NCBI RefSeq assembly: GCF_025642135.1
Contig: NZ_CP106793.1
Location: 310,001-374,000, forward strand
Source: Streptomyces cynarae
GTDB taxonomy: Bacteria; Actinomycetota; Actinomycetes; Streptomycetales; Streptomycetaceae
DNA length: 64,000 nucleotides
Direction of reading: 5' to 3'
The notes under the pieces are model-generated. The model was not told the origin of the DNA. It saw nothing but the letters and a program-made list of their open reading frames with translations, and did not search any database. This document shows, one piece after another, positions 17,836 to 25,708 of this stretch (position 1 is the first letter of the stretch; every line of letters begins with the position of its first letter). Made by a program: the position numbers and the translations under genes.

Positions 17836-18384
17836 CCGGCTGAGCACACACGACCGGCCACGGTCTCCCATGCGGACTCCTGGCCGGTCGCGCTCCCCCG
17901 GAAACGTAGTCGCTGCACACCACAAACAAACTCGAAGTCGCTCGAGCATGTCGCCTTGCTCGGTGCAGAGAAAGCGGAAGCGCAAGGTGCGCACCGTCAG
18001 AGGCGGTCATCGGTGCCGTCACCGGTTCCCTCGCCTCTCCGCGCACCCTGCTGCTGGGCAGGTTCGACGACCGCGGCCGCCTTCGGTACGTCGGCCGCAC
18101 CAGCATTGCGTAGTACGCGTCTGCATCTTCGAGCGTCAACTCGCGCAGAACCAGACCCGGGACCTGGGTCGGAACATCCGGAACCGGGCCTTGAGGCACC
18201 GCGGATGCAGCCGCAGCGCGAACTTAAGGCAGGACCTCCACGGCGATCAACAGCACTGGAGGCAGGCCCTGGGGACACCACACTGACGTCATTTCCCACG
18301 AACATCCGTGAGTCGGTTGATCACCAACTGCTGTTGAAACCCGTCGACAAACGCTGTCGCTTGATGTGAGGCGAAGCCAGGCCT
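17836..18384. other. Gene-poor stretch with one GNAT relic
   Basis: Apart from the short acetyltransferase start described separately on the minus strand, no gene is supported here. The remaining frames are high-GC noise. Confidence 0.4.
18092..18199 (-). pseudogene. GNAT acetyltransferase, N-terminal scrap
   Basis: An ATG at 18199 leads into QVPGLVLRELTLEDADAYYA, the usual first strand and helix of GNAT acetyltransferases. After about 36 codons the similarity stops and the frame becomes Arg/Pro-rich noise, so only the beginning of the gene remains. Nothing like the acetyl-CoA loop is found downstream. Confidence 0.5.
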
Positions 18385-18611
18385 TTGAGCAGTACCACGC
18401 CGACTCCGGACCGCTGTGTCACTGGCTGCGCCAACACCGTCCGTATCGATCACCACACCCAGCAGCTCCGCGACCGGGCCGACGGCCTCGCCCGTCAGGC
18501 ACTCCACCTGCCCCAGCCGATCGCCGACTGCCTCCTTGCCACGGCCGGCTGCGCGGCCTCGCCGACACCCACGACCGCAGCCGCATCACCTGCCAGGAGC
18601 CTGGAACGTGA
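18385..18611 (+). pseudogene. Small accessory protein of a recombinase-type element, frameshifted
   Basis: Joining two frames gives a protein of about 75 residues. It starts with ATG at 18385 and contains CVTGCANTVRIDHHTQQLRD and RQALHLPQPIADCLLATAG. After about 18548 it continues in another frame as GLADTHDRSRITCQEPGT to a TGA at 18609-18611. The Cys-x3-Cys start may bind metal. Its stop overlaps the GTG of the next gene (GTGA), so the two are a translational pair. I associate this pair with Streptomyces elements that carry tyrosine recombinases, but no recombinase is present, so that is inference. Confidence 0.5.
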
Positions 18612-19029
18612 GCCCAGCACCCGATGAACGCGACCGGGTCCGCGCCGCCATGCAGCGCGTCCTCATCGGACGTCCCGAACACTCCAACGGCGCGCTGACC
18701 GTGGTCGCCCTCGCCTCGAGGCCCAGGTTCCCCGCAACGCCCCCACTCAGCGTCACCCCGACCTGCGCAACGAGTTCTCGGCACACGTCCGGGAACGAAG
18801 CGGCATCACCGACACGGAAGCACTCCCGCGCGCGCAGATCGTCAAGCTGAAGCAGACCATCGCGAACAAGCACGAGGAACTCGCCCGGCTGCGCGAGGAC
18901 GTCCCAGCCCTCATGCAAGCGCTCAACCAGCTCACCGCGAGGACGAAGAACTACGCCAGCAACTACAACTGCCATCACCCCGCGTCGTTCCTCTACGCCC
19001 GACCGCGAGGTAACTCCCTGGCGGCCTGA
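18608..19029 (+). pseudogene. HTH/coiled-coil accessory protein of a recombinase-type element, frameshifted
   Basis: A GTG at 18608 starts a protein with ERDRVRAAMQRVLIGRPEHS and NGALTVVALA. One missing base near 18718 moves the sense to EAQVPRNAPTQRHPDLRNEF, then IVKLKQTIANKHEELARLRE and DVPALMQALNQLTA, and the frame ends at TGA 19027-19029. The first half looks like a small DNA-binding helix-turn-helix and the second like a coiled coil, as in DUF6262-type recombinase partners. The last 30 residues (after NQLTA) no longer look like the family, so the 3' end is also altered. Confidence 0.55.
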
Positions 19030-19068
19030 TGGTGTTCTGGTGCTACGCGACGCGAAGAAGAACACCAT
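19029..19068. terminator. 10-bp inverted repeat at the end of the element
   Basis: atggtgttct (19029-19038) pairs exactly with agaacaccat (19059-19068) across 20 bases. It lies immediately after the stop of the accessory-protein relic, so a terminator or an element end are both possible. Confidence 0.45.
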
Positions 19069-19256
19069 GCGCTCTCCATGCCGTAGACGGCTGTGACCTG
19101 CCGTTTTTACGGCCGGGGCGAAACATTGGCGGTTTGCTGGTCTGTTGCTGTCCTGTGTTGGCCCTGCTCTGGAGGTCGGGTTTCTAGGGTCATGTCTATC
19201 CCCTGGTGCCCGGCCACACGGACCACCGCACCCCGACTTCGTTCTGGAGATTCCCG

Positions 19257-19664
19257 ATGCGTGCTTTGCCTCGCCGTGCCCTGCTCGCCGCTCCCGCCGC
19301 CGTGCTGATGTTCGCTCTGACCGCCTGCGGTGGAGGATCCGACTCCGACTCTGGCAGCTCGAACACCGCGGGCACTCAGCAATCGGCGCAGAACGCCGGG
19401 GACGCCCAGGCGGGCGCTGCCGAGGACGAGGTCGGCAAGGAGAAGGAGACGCCGCTGAGCGGTGAGGTCAAGCAGAAGGCCGAGGCGGCGGCGCTGGCCA
19501 GGTACCCGGGCACGGTCGTGAAGTCCGAGGAGGACAGGGAGAAGCCCGGCATGCTCGCGGTGGAGGTCAAGAAGTCGGACGGCACGTCGGTCGAGGTCCA
19601 CCTGGACAAGAGCTACAACGTCACCGGCACCAAGAAGGAGGGCACCATGGAGAAGGAGGACTGA
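19257..19664 (+). CDS. PepSY-like lipoprotein
   Basis: A 135-residue secreted lipoprotein. It has a basic start, a hydrophobic core and the lipobox LTAC (Cys near residue 23), followed by a Gly/Ser/Asp linker. The second half resembles a PepSY domain: EVKQKAEAAALARYPGTVVK, then GMLAVEVKKSDGTSVEVHLD, ending in KSYNVTGTKKEGTMEKED. PepSY domains are thought to bind or inhibit peptidases. The ATG at 19257 is supported by ctggaga upstream and by the signal sequence that begins there. The short gene that follows 47 bases later may be co-transcribed. Confidence 0.8.
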   Translation: MRALPRRALLAAPAAVLMFALTACGGGSDSDSGSSNTAGTQQSAQNAGDAQAGAAEDEVGKEKETPLSGEVKQKAEAAALARYPGTVVKSEEDREKPGMLAVEVKKSDGTSVEVHLDKSYNVTGTKKEGTMEKED

Positions 19665-19711
19665 CGGCCCTGCCCTTGTGCTGAACCCTCTCCCGAACAG
19701 GAGCAGGCGTC

Positions 19712-19966
19712 ATGTCGGCGGATCCCAGCCGTTCACAGCCGGCCTCGCAGCCGGACGTTGCCGAAACGGTGGCCTTCGACCGTTTGCCCGCCGATGCCGG
19801 ACGGGCCGGTTACGGGGACCGCTACGCGGAGGACTCCGTCGACTATCCCACGTCGGCCTCCGCGCAGGACTGGGCGGCGGGTGAGCCGCCCGCGCGGGCC
19901 GCGGATGCGACGGACGGCGTCTCCGTCCAAATGCAGACGGCCGCGACCTCCTCACGTCGGTGCTGA
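19712..19966 (+). CDS. Small hydrophilic hypothetical protein
   Basis: An 84-residue acidic protein of low complexity (DVAETVAFDRLPADAGRAGY, DRYAEDSVDYPTSASAQDWA). It has no domain that I recognise and no membrane or signal segment. The ATG has a good aggag site (gaacaggagcagg) upstream, which supports a real gene. It follows the lipoprotein in the same direction and could be in its operon. Function unknown. Confidence 0.45.
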   Translation: MSADPSRSQPASQPDVAETVAFDRLPADAGRAGYGDRYAEDSVDYPTSASAQDWAAGEPPARAADATDGVSVQMQTAATSSRRC

Positions 19967-20138
19967 GGACACGTGTGGCCACCAAGTCGGCCCGTGTGTC
20001 GTTTCACGGGAGGGACTTGAGGAGCCCAGTGCAGTCCATCGTCAACGGAGTGAACGGGGTGGCCGGTGGGGGGGATGAAGCTGCCGCCGCGGCGCGGGTG
20101 TTCCGGCTATGGCATGCCCGGAACACCCGCGCCGCGGC

Positions 20139-20998
20139 CTACTTGCCCAGATCGGCTGGTTTATCGAGTCCTGTCAGCTTCTGCGGGTTGGATACCGCAT
20201 AAATCCGGGTGATACGCCCGTTCTCGATCACGAAGCTGACCGCGGCCCCTCCACTGTCGGATTCGATCCGGATCGCGCGGGCGCCGTTGAGCCATACCGC
20301 CGCGGTCTCGAAGGCGGCCCGATCGGTGCCGGCTAGCATCGTCGCCACGAGTTCGGCACCGTGGACGGGGGCCAAAGCGGCGGCCGTAATCCCGCCGCCG
20401 TCAGCGATGAGGACCACGTCCGGTGCCATGATCACCAAGAGGTCCTGGATGCGCCCGGTGTGCAGCGCGGCGACGAAACGGTCCACCACGGTCTTGTGCT
20501 CCGACCGGCTCACCTTGACGCGTGGCCGTCGAGCGGCGACGTGGCCCCTGGCCCGCCGGGCGACCTGCCGAACCGCGGAGGGGTCTTGCCCACGGCCTCG
20601 GCGACCTCGTCGTACGGCATGTCGAAGACCTCGCGGAGCACGAACACAGCGCGTTCCACCGGTCCGAGCGTCTCCAGGACGGTCAGCATCGCGATGGAGA
20701 CGCTTTCCGCGAGTTCGACGTCGTCGGCCACATCGGGATGGGTCAACAGAGGTTCGGGCAGCCACTCGCCCACGTAGTCCTCGCGACGGCGTGAGAGTGT
20801 GCGCATGCGGTTAAGTGCCTGGCGGGTGACGGCCCGGACGAGGTACGCCCGCGGATCGTGGACCTGTGACCGGTCGACGCCGGCCCACCGCAGCCAGGTC
20901 TCCTGCAGCACGTCCTCCGCGTCGGCCGCGGAACCGAGCATCTCGTAGGCAACGGTGAACAGCAGACTGCGGTGGGCGACGAACGGATCCTCCGTCAT
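20139..20998 (-). pseudogene. sigJ: ECF41-type sigma factor (SigJ-like), one-base frameshift
   Basis: The first frame (20998 down to about 20575) gives regions 2 and 4: LLFTVAYEMLGSAADAEDVL, the linker motif YVGEWLPEPL that marks ECF41 sigma factors, and LETLGPVERAVFVLREVFDM. The second frame gives the SnoaL-like C-terminal extension: RSEHKTVVDRFVAALHTGRI, APDVVLIADGGG (the DGGG motif of ECF41), and GRITRIYAVSNPQKL at the end. They join if one C is restored in the run at about 20575-20585 (AVGKTP/SAVRQ). In ECF41 members this extension controls sigma activity. The ATG overlaps the stop of the AhpD-like gene (ATGA), the classic ECF41 partner. If the shift is real, the protein would lose the controlling domain. 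Confidence 0.8.
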
Positions 20999-21573
20999 GC
21001 CGTAGACCCTTCGCGGGACGTCGCCGGGCGCTTGGCCAGCGGGATCTCGCAGGCGTCGGAGAAGCCCTGCGAGGTGACCCCGTTCGCCACATTAGCCCTG
21101 GTCGCCAGGTTGACGTAGGCAATGAACGCGGTGAGCTCCACCATCGCCTGCGTCCCGAGCCGCTGCAGAAGAGCGGCGTACTGCCCGTCGGTGACGGTCG
21201 GCGGCGTGTTAGTCATCGCCTCGGCGTACCCCATGACGTCGCGCTCCAGCGGCGTGAACACGGTCGTCTCCCGCCAGCGCGGCACCTGGCTCGCCTTGGC
21301 CAGGTCCAAGTTCTCGTTCTGCGCCTGGAAATAGCCGACATCCAGGCACCAACTGCAGCCGACCTGCGACGCGACGGCCATGTGCGCGAACGACTTCAGG
21401 CCCGGGTCGACCGCGTCCCACGCCCCCACCCTGGCACCGAACTCCAGGTTGTCCTGCGTCACCCGGGGGCTGTGCCACAGCACCTCGACGTTCTCGGGCA
21501 CGGCGCCCAGCTGCTTGATCATGCTCTCCTTGAGCTCAGCGGGGAGCTCGGCCTTCGGAAGGCGCAGTGTCAT
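20995..21573 (-). CDS. Carboxymuconolactone decarboxylase/AhpD-family protein, ECF41 partner
   Basis: A 192-residue cytosolic protein of the CMD/AhpD fold. The redox pair lies in ASQVGCSWCLDVGYFQAQNE (Cys-x2-Cys plus a downstream acid), as in alkylhydroperoxidase D. The flanking helices GLKSFAHMAVA and LTAFIAYVNLATRANVANG are typical. ECF41 sigma factors are usually encoded next to a CMD, oxidoreductase or epimerase gene, and this one overlaps its sigma gene by four bases. The ATG at 21573 is preferred to upstream ATGs because aaggagaga precedes it directly. Confidence 0.88.
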   Translation of the reverse strand: MTLRLPKAELPAELKESMIKQLGAVPENVEVLWHSPRVTQDNLEFGARVGAWDAVDPGLKSFAHMAVASQVGCSWCLDVGYFQAQNENLDLAKASQVPRWRETTVFTPLERDVMGYAEAMTNTPPTVTDGQYAALLQRLGTQAMVELTAFIAYVNLATRANVANGVTSQGFSDACEIPLAKRPATSREGSTA

Positions 21574-21618
21574 GCTGTCTCTCCTTGTGTGCGTCCCTGT
21601 GGGGTTGTTCGGCATGAA

Positions 21619-21645
21619 GACACCGCCCGGCCAACTCATGTGACA
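21619..21645 (-). promoter_or_regulatory. Candidate ECF41 promoter upstream of the AhpD-like gene
   Basis: On the minus strand TGTCACA (21645-21639) is followed after 16 bases by TGTC (21622-21619), 46 bases before the ATG at 21573. The described ECF41 promoter has TGTCACA at -35 and CGTC at -10, so this matches with one change. It suggests that the AhpD-sigma operon is or was autoregulated. Confidence 0.55.
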
Positions 21646-21756
21646 CCCACCGCCGCCCCGGCGTGCCCCTGCGGCCCGTCCACGTCGCGCGCGTCCTTCT
21701 CACCAGGGCGCAGAGCCCCATGCGTCAACATGAGGCGTCCACGCTGCTGCCCGGGC

Positions 21757-21943
21757 AGACCCCCACACACTCGCCACACACGGCAATCTCGCCCAGTGGC
21801 GGGGACGGGCGGGCGACGCGGCCGGAGCCGTAGCGGCATACGCCGAGCTGATGAAGCATGTGCTGCGCGTACTGGGCCCGGACCACCCCTACACACTCAC
21901 CACCCGGCGCAACCTCGCCTACTGGAGGGGACAGGCAGGGGGT
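21757..21943 (+). pseudogene. TPR fragment of a SARP/NB-ARC-type regulator
   Basis: One frame reads PHTLATHGNLAQWRGRAGDA, an Ala-rich helix, and VLGPDHPYTLTTRRNLAYWR. These are consecutive 42-residue TPR units with the GPDHPxTLxxRxNLA signature of large Streptomyces NTPase/TPR proteins. Only one and a half units remain. It ends where the IS630 relic begins, so the insertion probably truncated it. Confidence 0.6.
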
Positions 21944-21959
21944 GCCGGCGTTCATCGAT

Positions 21960-22605
21960 CAACCGATTCCGGAGCAAGATCGCCTGCCGCTTGAGTGCGG
22001 CGAAGGCCCCGACTGGCGCATCCTCGCCACCTGCCCCGAACAGTGGCACGACCTGGTCGAACGCCTTACCCTCGGCACGACCGTCCAGCACCTCCTGCTG
22101 GACCATGCCGAAGTGGAGGCACGCCGCACCTACTTCCACGGCTGCTACTCCGTCGGCGACGACACCCTTTGGGGCATCAACCGCCGCAAGAAGGATGCCG
22201 CGAACACCCTGGCCGCGCTCAGGTCGATCCGCGCGGCCCGCCCGGACGGCGCCCCGACCTACGTCATCCTGGACAACCTCTCCGCCCACAAGGGCGAACA
22301 GACCCGACGCTGGGCGAAGAGGAACCGGGTCGAGCCGTGCCTCACACCGACCTTCGCGTCCTGGGCCAACCCGATCGAGGCCCACTTCGGGCCGCTGCCG
22401 CAGTTCACCGTCGCCAACTCCCAACCATCGCAACCACACCGTCCGGACCCGCCCCTGCACGCCTACCTGCGCTGGCGGCACAAGAACGCCCGCCATCCCG
22501 ACGTGCTGGCCGCCCAACGGCGCGAGCGCGCCCGTATCCGGTAGTGAGAAGGGCACCCGCTGGGGCGGACGTCCGCCGAACGCCGCCGCCGGAGATCACT
22601 ACCGG
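21960..22605 (+). mobile_element. IS630-family transposase, C-terminal remnant
   Basis: An open frame carries the DDE core of an IS630 transposase. It contains VQHLLLDHAEVEARRTYFHG, YVILDNLSAHKGEQTRRWAK (second Asp) and PTFASWANPIEAHFGPLPQF (catalytic Glu), then LRWRHKNARHPDVLAAQRRE. The N-terminal helix-turn-helix part is missing. After a stop at 22544 the last residues (SEKGTRWGGRP) appear in another frame. Small compensated shifts occur near 22400-22440. It is inactive and probably arrived with, or after, the TPR truncation. Confidence 0.75.
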
Positions 22606-22681
22606 CCTGCCTCGCGTCCATCCCAGGATGATGTGCTCCGAATCTTGGCATACTCGCTGCTTTCGCCTGGATGATGTGACA

Positions 22682-23527
22682 ATGATTCTGGTAACTGGTG
22701 CGAGCGGCAACGTCGGAACGGCTCTCCTCACTCGTCTTCATGCCGACGGCGTGGCCGCGCGGGCGGCCTACCGTGATCCGCACACCACTGCTCAGGTGAT
22801 CGAGTCGGGCGGCCAAGCGGTGACGCTCGATCTGACCATGCCGGACACGATCGGTCCTGCACTCGACGGCATCGAGGCCGTATTCCTTCTCGGCGCGACG
22901 AGCCCTGCCCAAACGACACACGAACTCAACATGCTGGCAGCCGCCCGTGCGCTGGGTGTTCGGGTGGTCAAGCTGTCGGTCTGGCGGGCCGACGAAGGAC
23001 TCACACCGATCGCCCGACTGCACCAGCCTGCCGAACAGTCGCTGGTTACGTCCGGTTTGCCTTGGACGATTCTGCGACCCAACTTCTACCTGCAGAACTT
23101 CCTGCGCCAGCCGTCCATCCGTGACGCTGGGGAGTTCAGCCTCCCCTTGATCACCGCCCCTATAAGCTTCGTCGATGTCGACGACATCGCCCGTGTTGCA
23201 GCGCGGGTTCTCACCACTGATGGCCACGACAGCCGCGTCTATGACCTCACCGGACCGAAGGCGCTGACCTACGCCGAAGCCGCCGAGGAGTTTTCCGACG
23301 TCCTCGGCAAGCCGGTGCGCTATGTGGGCCTGCCGGACGACGAAGCACGCGTTGCAATGCTGAGTCGCGGGATGCCAGAGTTCCACGTCGATGCCCTGAT
23401 AGGAGTTGCCCGCGCATACCGGGACGGCGGTGCCGAAACCGTCACTTCAACGGTCGCCGACATCACGGGCCGTGCAGCTCTCGGTTTTGCCGATTTCGTG
23501 CGCCGGAACCTCAACTTCTTCGATTGA
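22682..23527 (+). CDS. NmrA-like NAD(P)-binding protein
   Basis: A 281-residue cytosolic Rossmann-fold protein. The nucleotide-binding start MILVTGASGNVGTALLTRL has the GxxGxxG-type loop. It is followed by AVFLLGATSPAQTTHELNML, the position of the usual SDR Tyr/Lys is degenerate (LHQPAEQSLVTSGLPWTILR), and FVDVDDIARVAARVLTTDGH is typical of NmrA/HSCARG and atypical SDR members. These act as redox sensors or as quinone/azo reductases. The ATG at 22682 is preferred over a GTG six bases upstream. It stands alone between transposase relics. Confidence 0.85.
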   Translation: MILVTGASGNVGTALLTRLHADGVAARAAYRDPHTTAQVIESGGQAVTLDLTMPDTIGPALDGIEAVFLLGATSPAQTTHELNMLAAARALGVRVVKLSVWRADEGLTPIARLHQPAEQSLVTSGLPWTILRPNFYLQNFLRQPSIRDAGEFSLPLITAPISFVDVDDIARVAARVLTTDGHDSRVYDLTGPKALTYAEAAEEFSDVLGKPVRYVGLPDDEARVAMLSRGMPEFHVDALIGVARAYRDGGAETVTSTVADITGRAALGFADFVRRNLNFFD

Positions 23528-23691
23528 GCATGGTCCTCATCGGCCTGTCCCCGGTGTGAGATCACCGAAAACCGGTTCCCTTCTGACAAACGAGATCCGA
23601 TCACAACCTCGCGGCGCTACTGGGATGTTCCGGGACCTCCAAGGTCCGCCCCACTCCCCCAAGCGAACAGCAATCCGGTGAACCTATGCGG

Positions 23692-23976
23692 TCAGGGCAC
23701 TACGTCGAGCGCGATCCGGCGAGTGGACCACTTGTTGTCCCGTCGCAGTCGCTCGATCCGTTCGACGACGTCGGGCGGGGTCTGGGTCGGTGAGGAGTGC
23801 GGAACGCTGGAGCGGTCCCGCAGTCCGGCCTCGCCGTGGGTGTCGTACCGGTTCTTCCACTTGGACAGGCAGGCGCGGGAGACGCCGGCCTCGGCGGCCA
23901 CGTGCGCGGCGGGGCGGCTGCGGCAGCGCTCCACGAGCCTTCGGCGTCCCTCGATGTTCAAGGGGGCGTTCGCATG
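23692..23976 (-). mobile_element. IS481-family transposase, N-terminal fragment
   Basis: The 90 codons match the first helix-turn-helix part of IS481 transposases: MNIEGRRRLVERCRSRPAAH, VSRACLSKWKNRYDTHGEAG and RIERLRRDNKWSTRRIALD. A TTG or an upstream codon near 23976 would be the start. The stop at 23692 replaces the whole catalytic domain, so only the 5' quarter of the element remains. It abuts the MFS fragment on its upstream side. Confidence 0.7.
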
Positions 23977-23977
23977 G

Positions 23978-24442
23978 TCACTGGAGCACCTCGGCGCGTC
24001 GGCCAGTCACAATCACGGTGCGCAGTGGGAACGCGATGAGCAGCGCGACAGCGACCAGGAACCCGCTTGCCCACAGCGGCCCGAGGTTCCCGGCCGCGCT
24101 GAGGGTGGTCGCGGCGACGATTGGTCCGATGGCGGCGCCCATGTTGAGTGCCGCGGTCGCATACGACCCGGCCATGGTGGGGGCTCCCGCCGCCTCGTAG
24201 AGGACCCGCGTGATCAGCGTGCTGCCCAGCGCGAACGACAACGCTCCTTGAACGAACACGAGGGCAAGCAGCGCGACCGGCTCGTCAGCCAGCATGGCCA
24301 GGGCCGGCCAGCCGATGAGTAGCAGCGGACCACCGACCGCGAGGACTGGGGCAGGGCGCTGGTCGGACAGCCGTCCGGCGACGGTTACGCCGAGGAAGGA
24401 ACCGGCACCGAAGAGCACCAGAGCGACAGGCGGCCCGTACGG
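23978..24442 (-). pseudogene. MFS drug exporter (Cmx/CmrA-like), C-terminal fragment
   Basis: The last 155 codons of a major-facilitator exporter. They hold about five membrane helices, including VALVLFGAGSFLGVTVAGRL, the loop SDQRPAPVLAVGG, and AGSYATAALNMGAAIGPIVA, as in chloramphenicol-type efflux proteins. The frame before residue PYGPPV is noise. It is joined, out of frame, to the start of a MATE exporter at about 24430-24442. It cannot transport alone. Confidence 0.7.
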
Positions 24443-24680
24443 CGGCCGGGTCGCGGGCGCCCCTGGCGTGCGCGACGAGCACGGTCGTACCGGAGGCGAA
24501 GACCAGGGCGACACCGAGCAGCACGTTCTCGGTGTTGGTGGCGACGGCCACGGCGGCGACGGCGGCACCGCCGAGCCGGGAGACCCAGACGGTGTTGACG
24601 ATCCCGGATGCGACCGAGGCGAGGAGCGAGAAGTAGACGGGGTGGGCGAGCGATATGAGCTGTCTGCGGTGGGGGTTCAC
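24430..24680 (-). pseudogene. MATE-family exporter, N-terminal fragment
   Basis: From a GTG at 24680 the frame reads VNPHRRQLISLAHPVYFSLL, then SGIVNTVWVSRLGGAAVAAV and GVALVFASGTTVLVAHARGA, the first two helices of a MATE (DinF-like) multidrug exporter. After about 84 residues similarity ends and the MFS C-terminus starts in another frame. The gene diverges from padR across the tandem operator, so it was probably the PadR target before the deletion. Confidence 0.7.
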
Positions 24681-24708
24681 GTCCGGCCTCCTCGACCTCA
24701 CCCAAAGA

Positions 24709-24744
24709 GCTACCTCGAATCGAGATAGCTCGAAAAGAGGTATC
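24709..24744. promoter_or_regulatory. Tandem inverted repeats, candidate PadR operator
   Basis: gctacctc (24709-24716) and gagatagc (24722-24729) form one imperfect dyad with gaatc between. gatagctc (24724-24731) and gaggtatc (24737-24744) form a second, overlapping it by six bases, with gaaaa between. They lie between the divergent exporter relic and padR, and the second dyad ends one base before the ATG at 24745. PadR proteins commonly repress their own gene and an adjacent exporter from such sites. Confidence 0.6.
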
Positions 24745-24777
24745 ATGGTGTCCAGGTCACCGCAAGGAGGAGAAGGC

Positions 24778-25311
24778 GTGCTGGAGTTGTCGATCCTCGG
24801 CTTCCTCGCCGAGGCGCCGCTGCACGGTTACGAGCTGAAGGAGCGCATCAAGGCGCTGAGCGGGCACGTCCGCCCGGTCAGTGACGGCGCGCTGTACCCG
24901 GCCATCAACCGGCTCCTCGCCGCCGGGCTGCTCGACCAGCGCACGGAAGACGGCGCGAGCGCGGCCCCACGCCGGGTGCTGACCCTGACCGATGAAGGCC
25001 GCGCGGAGCTGCTGGCCCGCCTGCGCAAGCCCAAGCAGGCGGAGATCACCGACCATGTCCGGTTCAACACGGTCCTGGCCTTCCTGCGGCACCTGGGCGA
25101 CCCCGCCGAGCAGGCCGCGGTGCTGCGCCGCCGCCTGGACTTCCTGGAGACTCCGTCGAGTTTCTTCTACCGGGAGGGCGAGCCGGTGCGCGCAGAGGAG
25201 GCCGGGGACCTGTTCCGGGAAGGCATGTTGCGCGTCGCCCGGGCCACCGGGACGGCGGAGCGGAAATGGCTGCGCGAGGCCATCGACACGCTCAGCCGGA
25301 CTGCGCCGTGA
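24778..25311 (+). CDS. PadR-family transcriptional regulator
   Basis: A 177-residue cytosolic dimeric repressor. The winged helix is at residues 1-85 (VLELSILGFLAEAPLHGYEL, SDGALYPAINRLLAAGLLDQ, RRVLTLTDEGRAELLARLRK). The second half is the C-terminal dimerisation helix region (LAFLRHLGDPAEQAAVLRRR). The GTG at 24778 is preferred because aaggagg (24764-24770) is ideally placed; an ATG at 24745 is in frame but overlaps the operator. Ligands of this group are usually small hydrophobic or phenolic compounds. Confidence 0.85.
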   Translation: MLELSILGFLAEAPLHGYELKERIKALSGHVRPVSDGALYPAINRLLAAGLLDQRTEDGASAAPRRVLTLTDEGRAELLARLRKPKQAEITDHVRFNTVLAFLRHLGDPAEQAAVLRRRLDFLETPSSFFYREGEPVRAEEAGDLFREGMLRVARATGTAERKWLREAIDTLSRTAP

Positions 25312-25708
25312 CGTGCTCCCGACGGCGTGCAAAGGAGGCCTCCGGCGTGGCCCCAAGCACCTTCATTTCCCGCGAAGCAGGTGGGCGCGGTGAGCAGAGT
25401 CCGACAAGCGGCCACCCAGCGGCGCCCCCCTTCCACCCTGTCCGCACCCCCAGCACTGACCGCCCGAGCCGGATCGACCGGCACGGGCCCGAGGAACTGC
25501 TGCCGCGGCTTGATACCGCTTGTTCGAGCAGGCCGCCGGCCGCTACAAGTGGACCCGGACAACAAGTACGTGCAACGGCTCCTGGAGTTCAGGGCGCAGA
25601 CGGATGACATGACGCAACGACAGATTCGCACCAACCGTGGCGTTATCACCAGCACGACCTCCCCAACTCGGGGTTTGTCCGCGGGTCCACTTTCGGGCCG
25701 CGGTGCGA
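25312..25708. other. Intergenic between convergent genes, no gene recognised
   Basis: About 400 bases between padR and the oxidoreductase gene. Frames are open by high GC but have no family pattern. A short segment near 25560-25600 (NKYVQRLLEFRAQT) has normal protein composition and could be a scrap of a lost gene. Confidence 0.35.
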
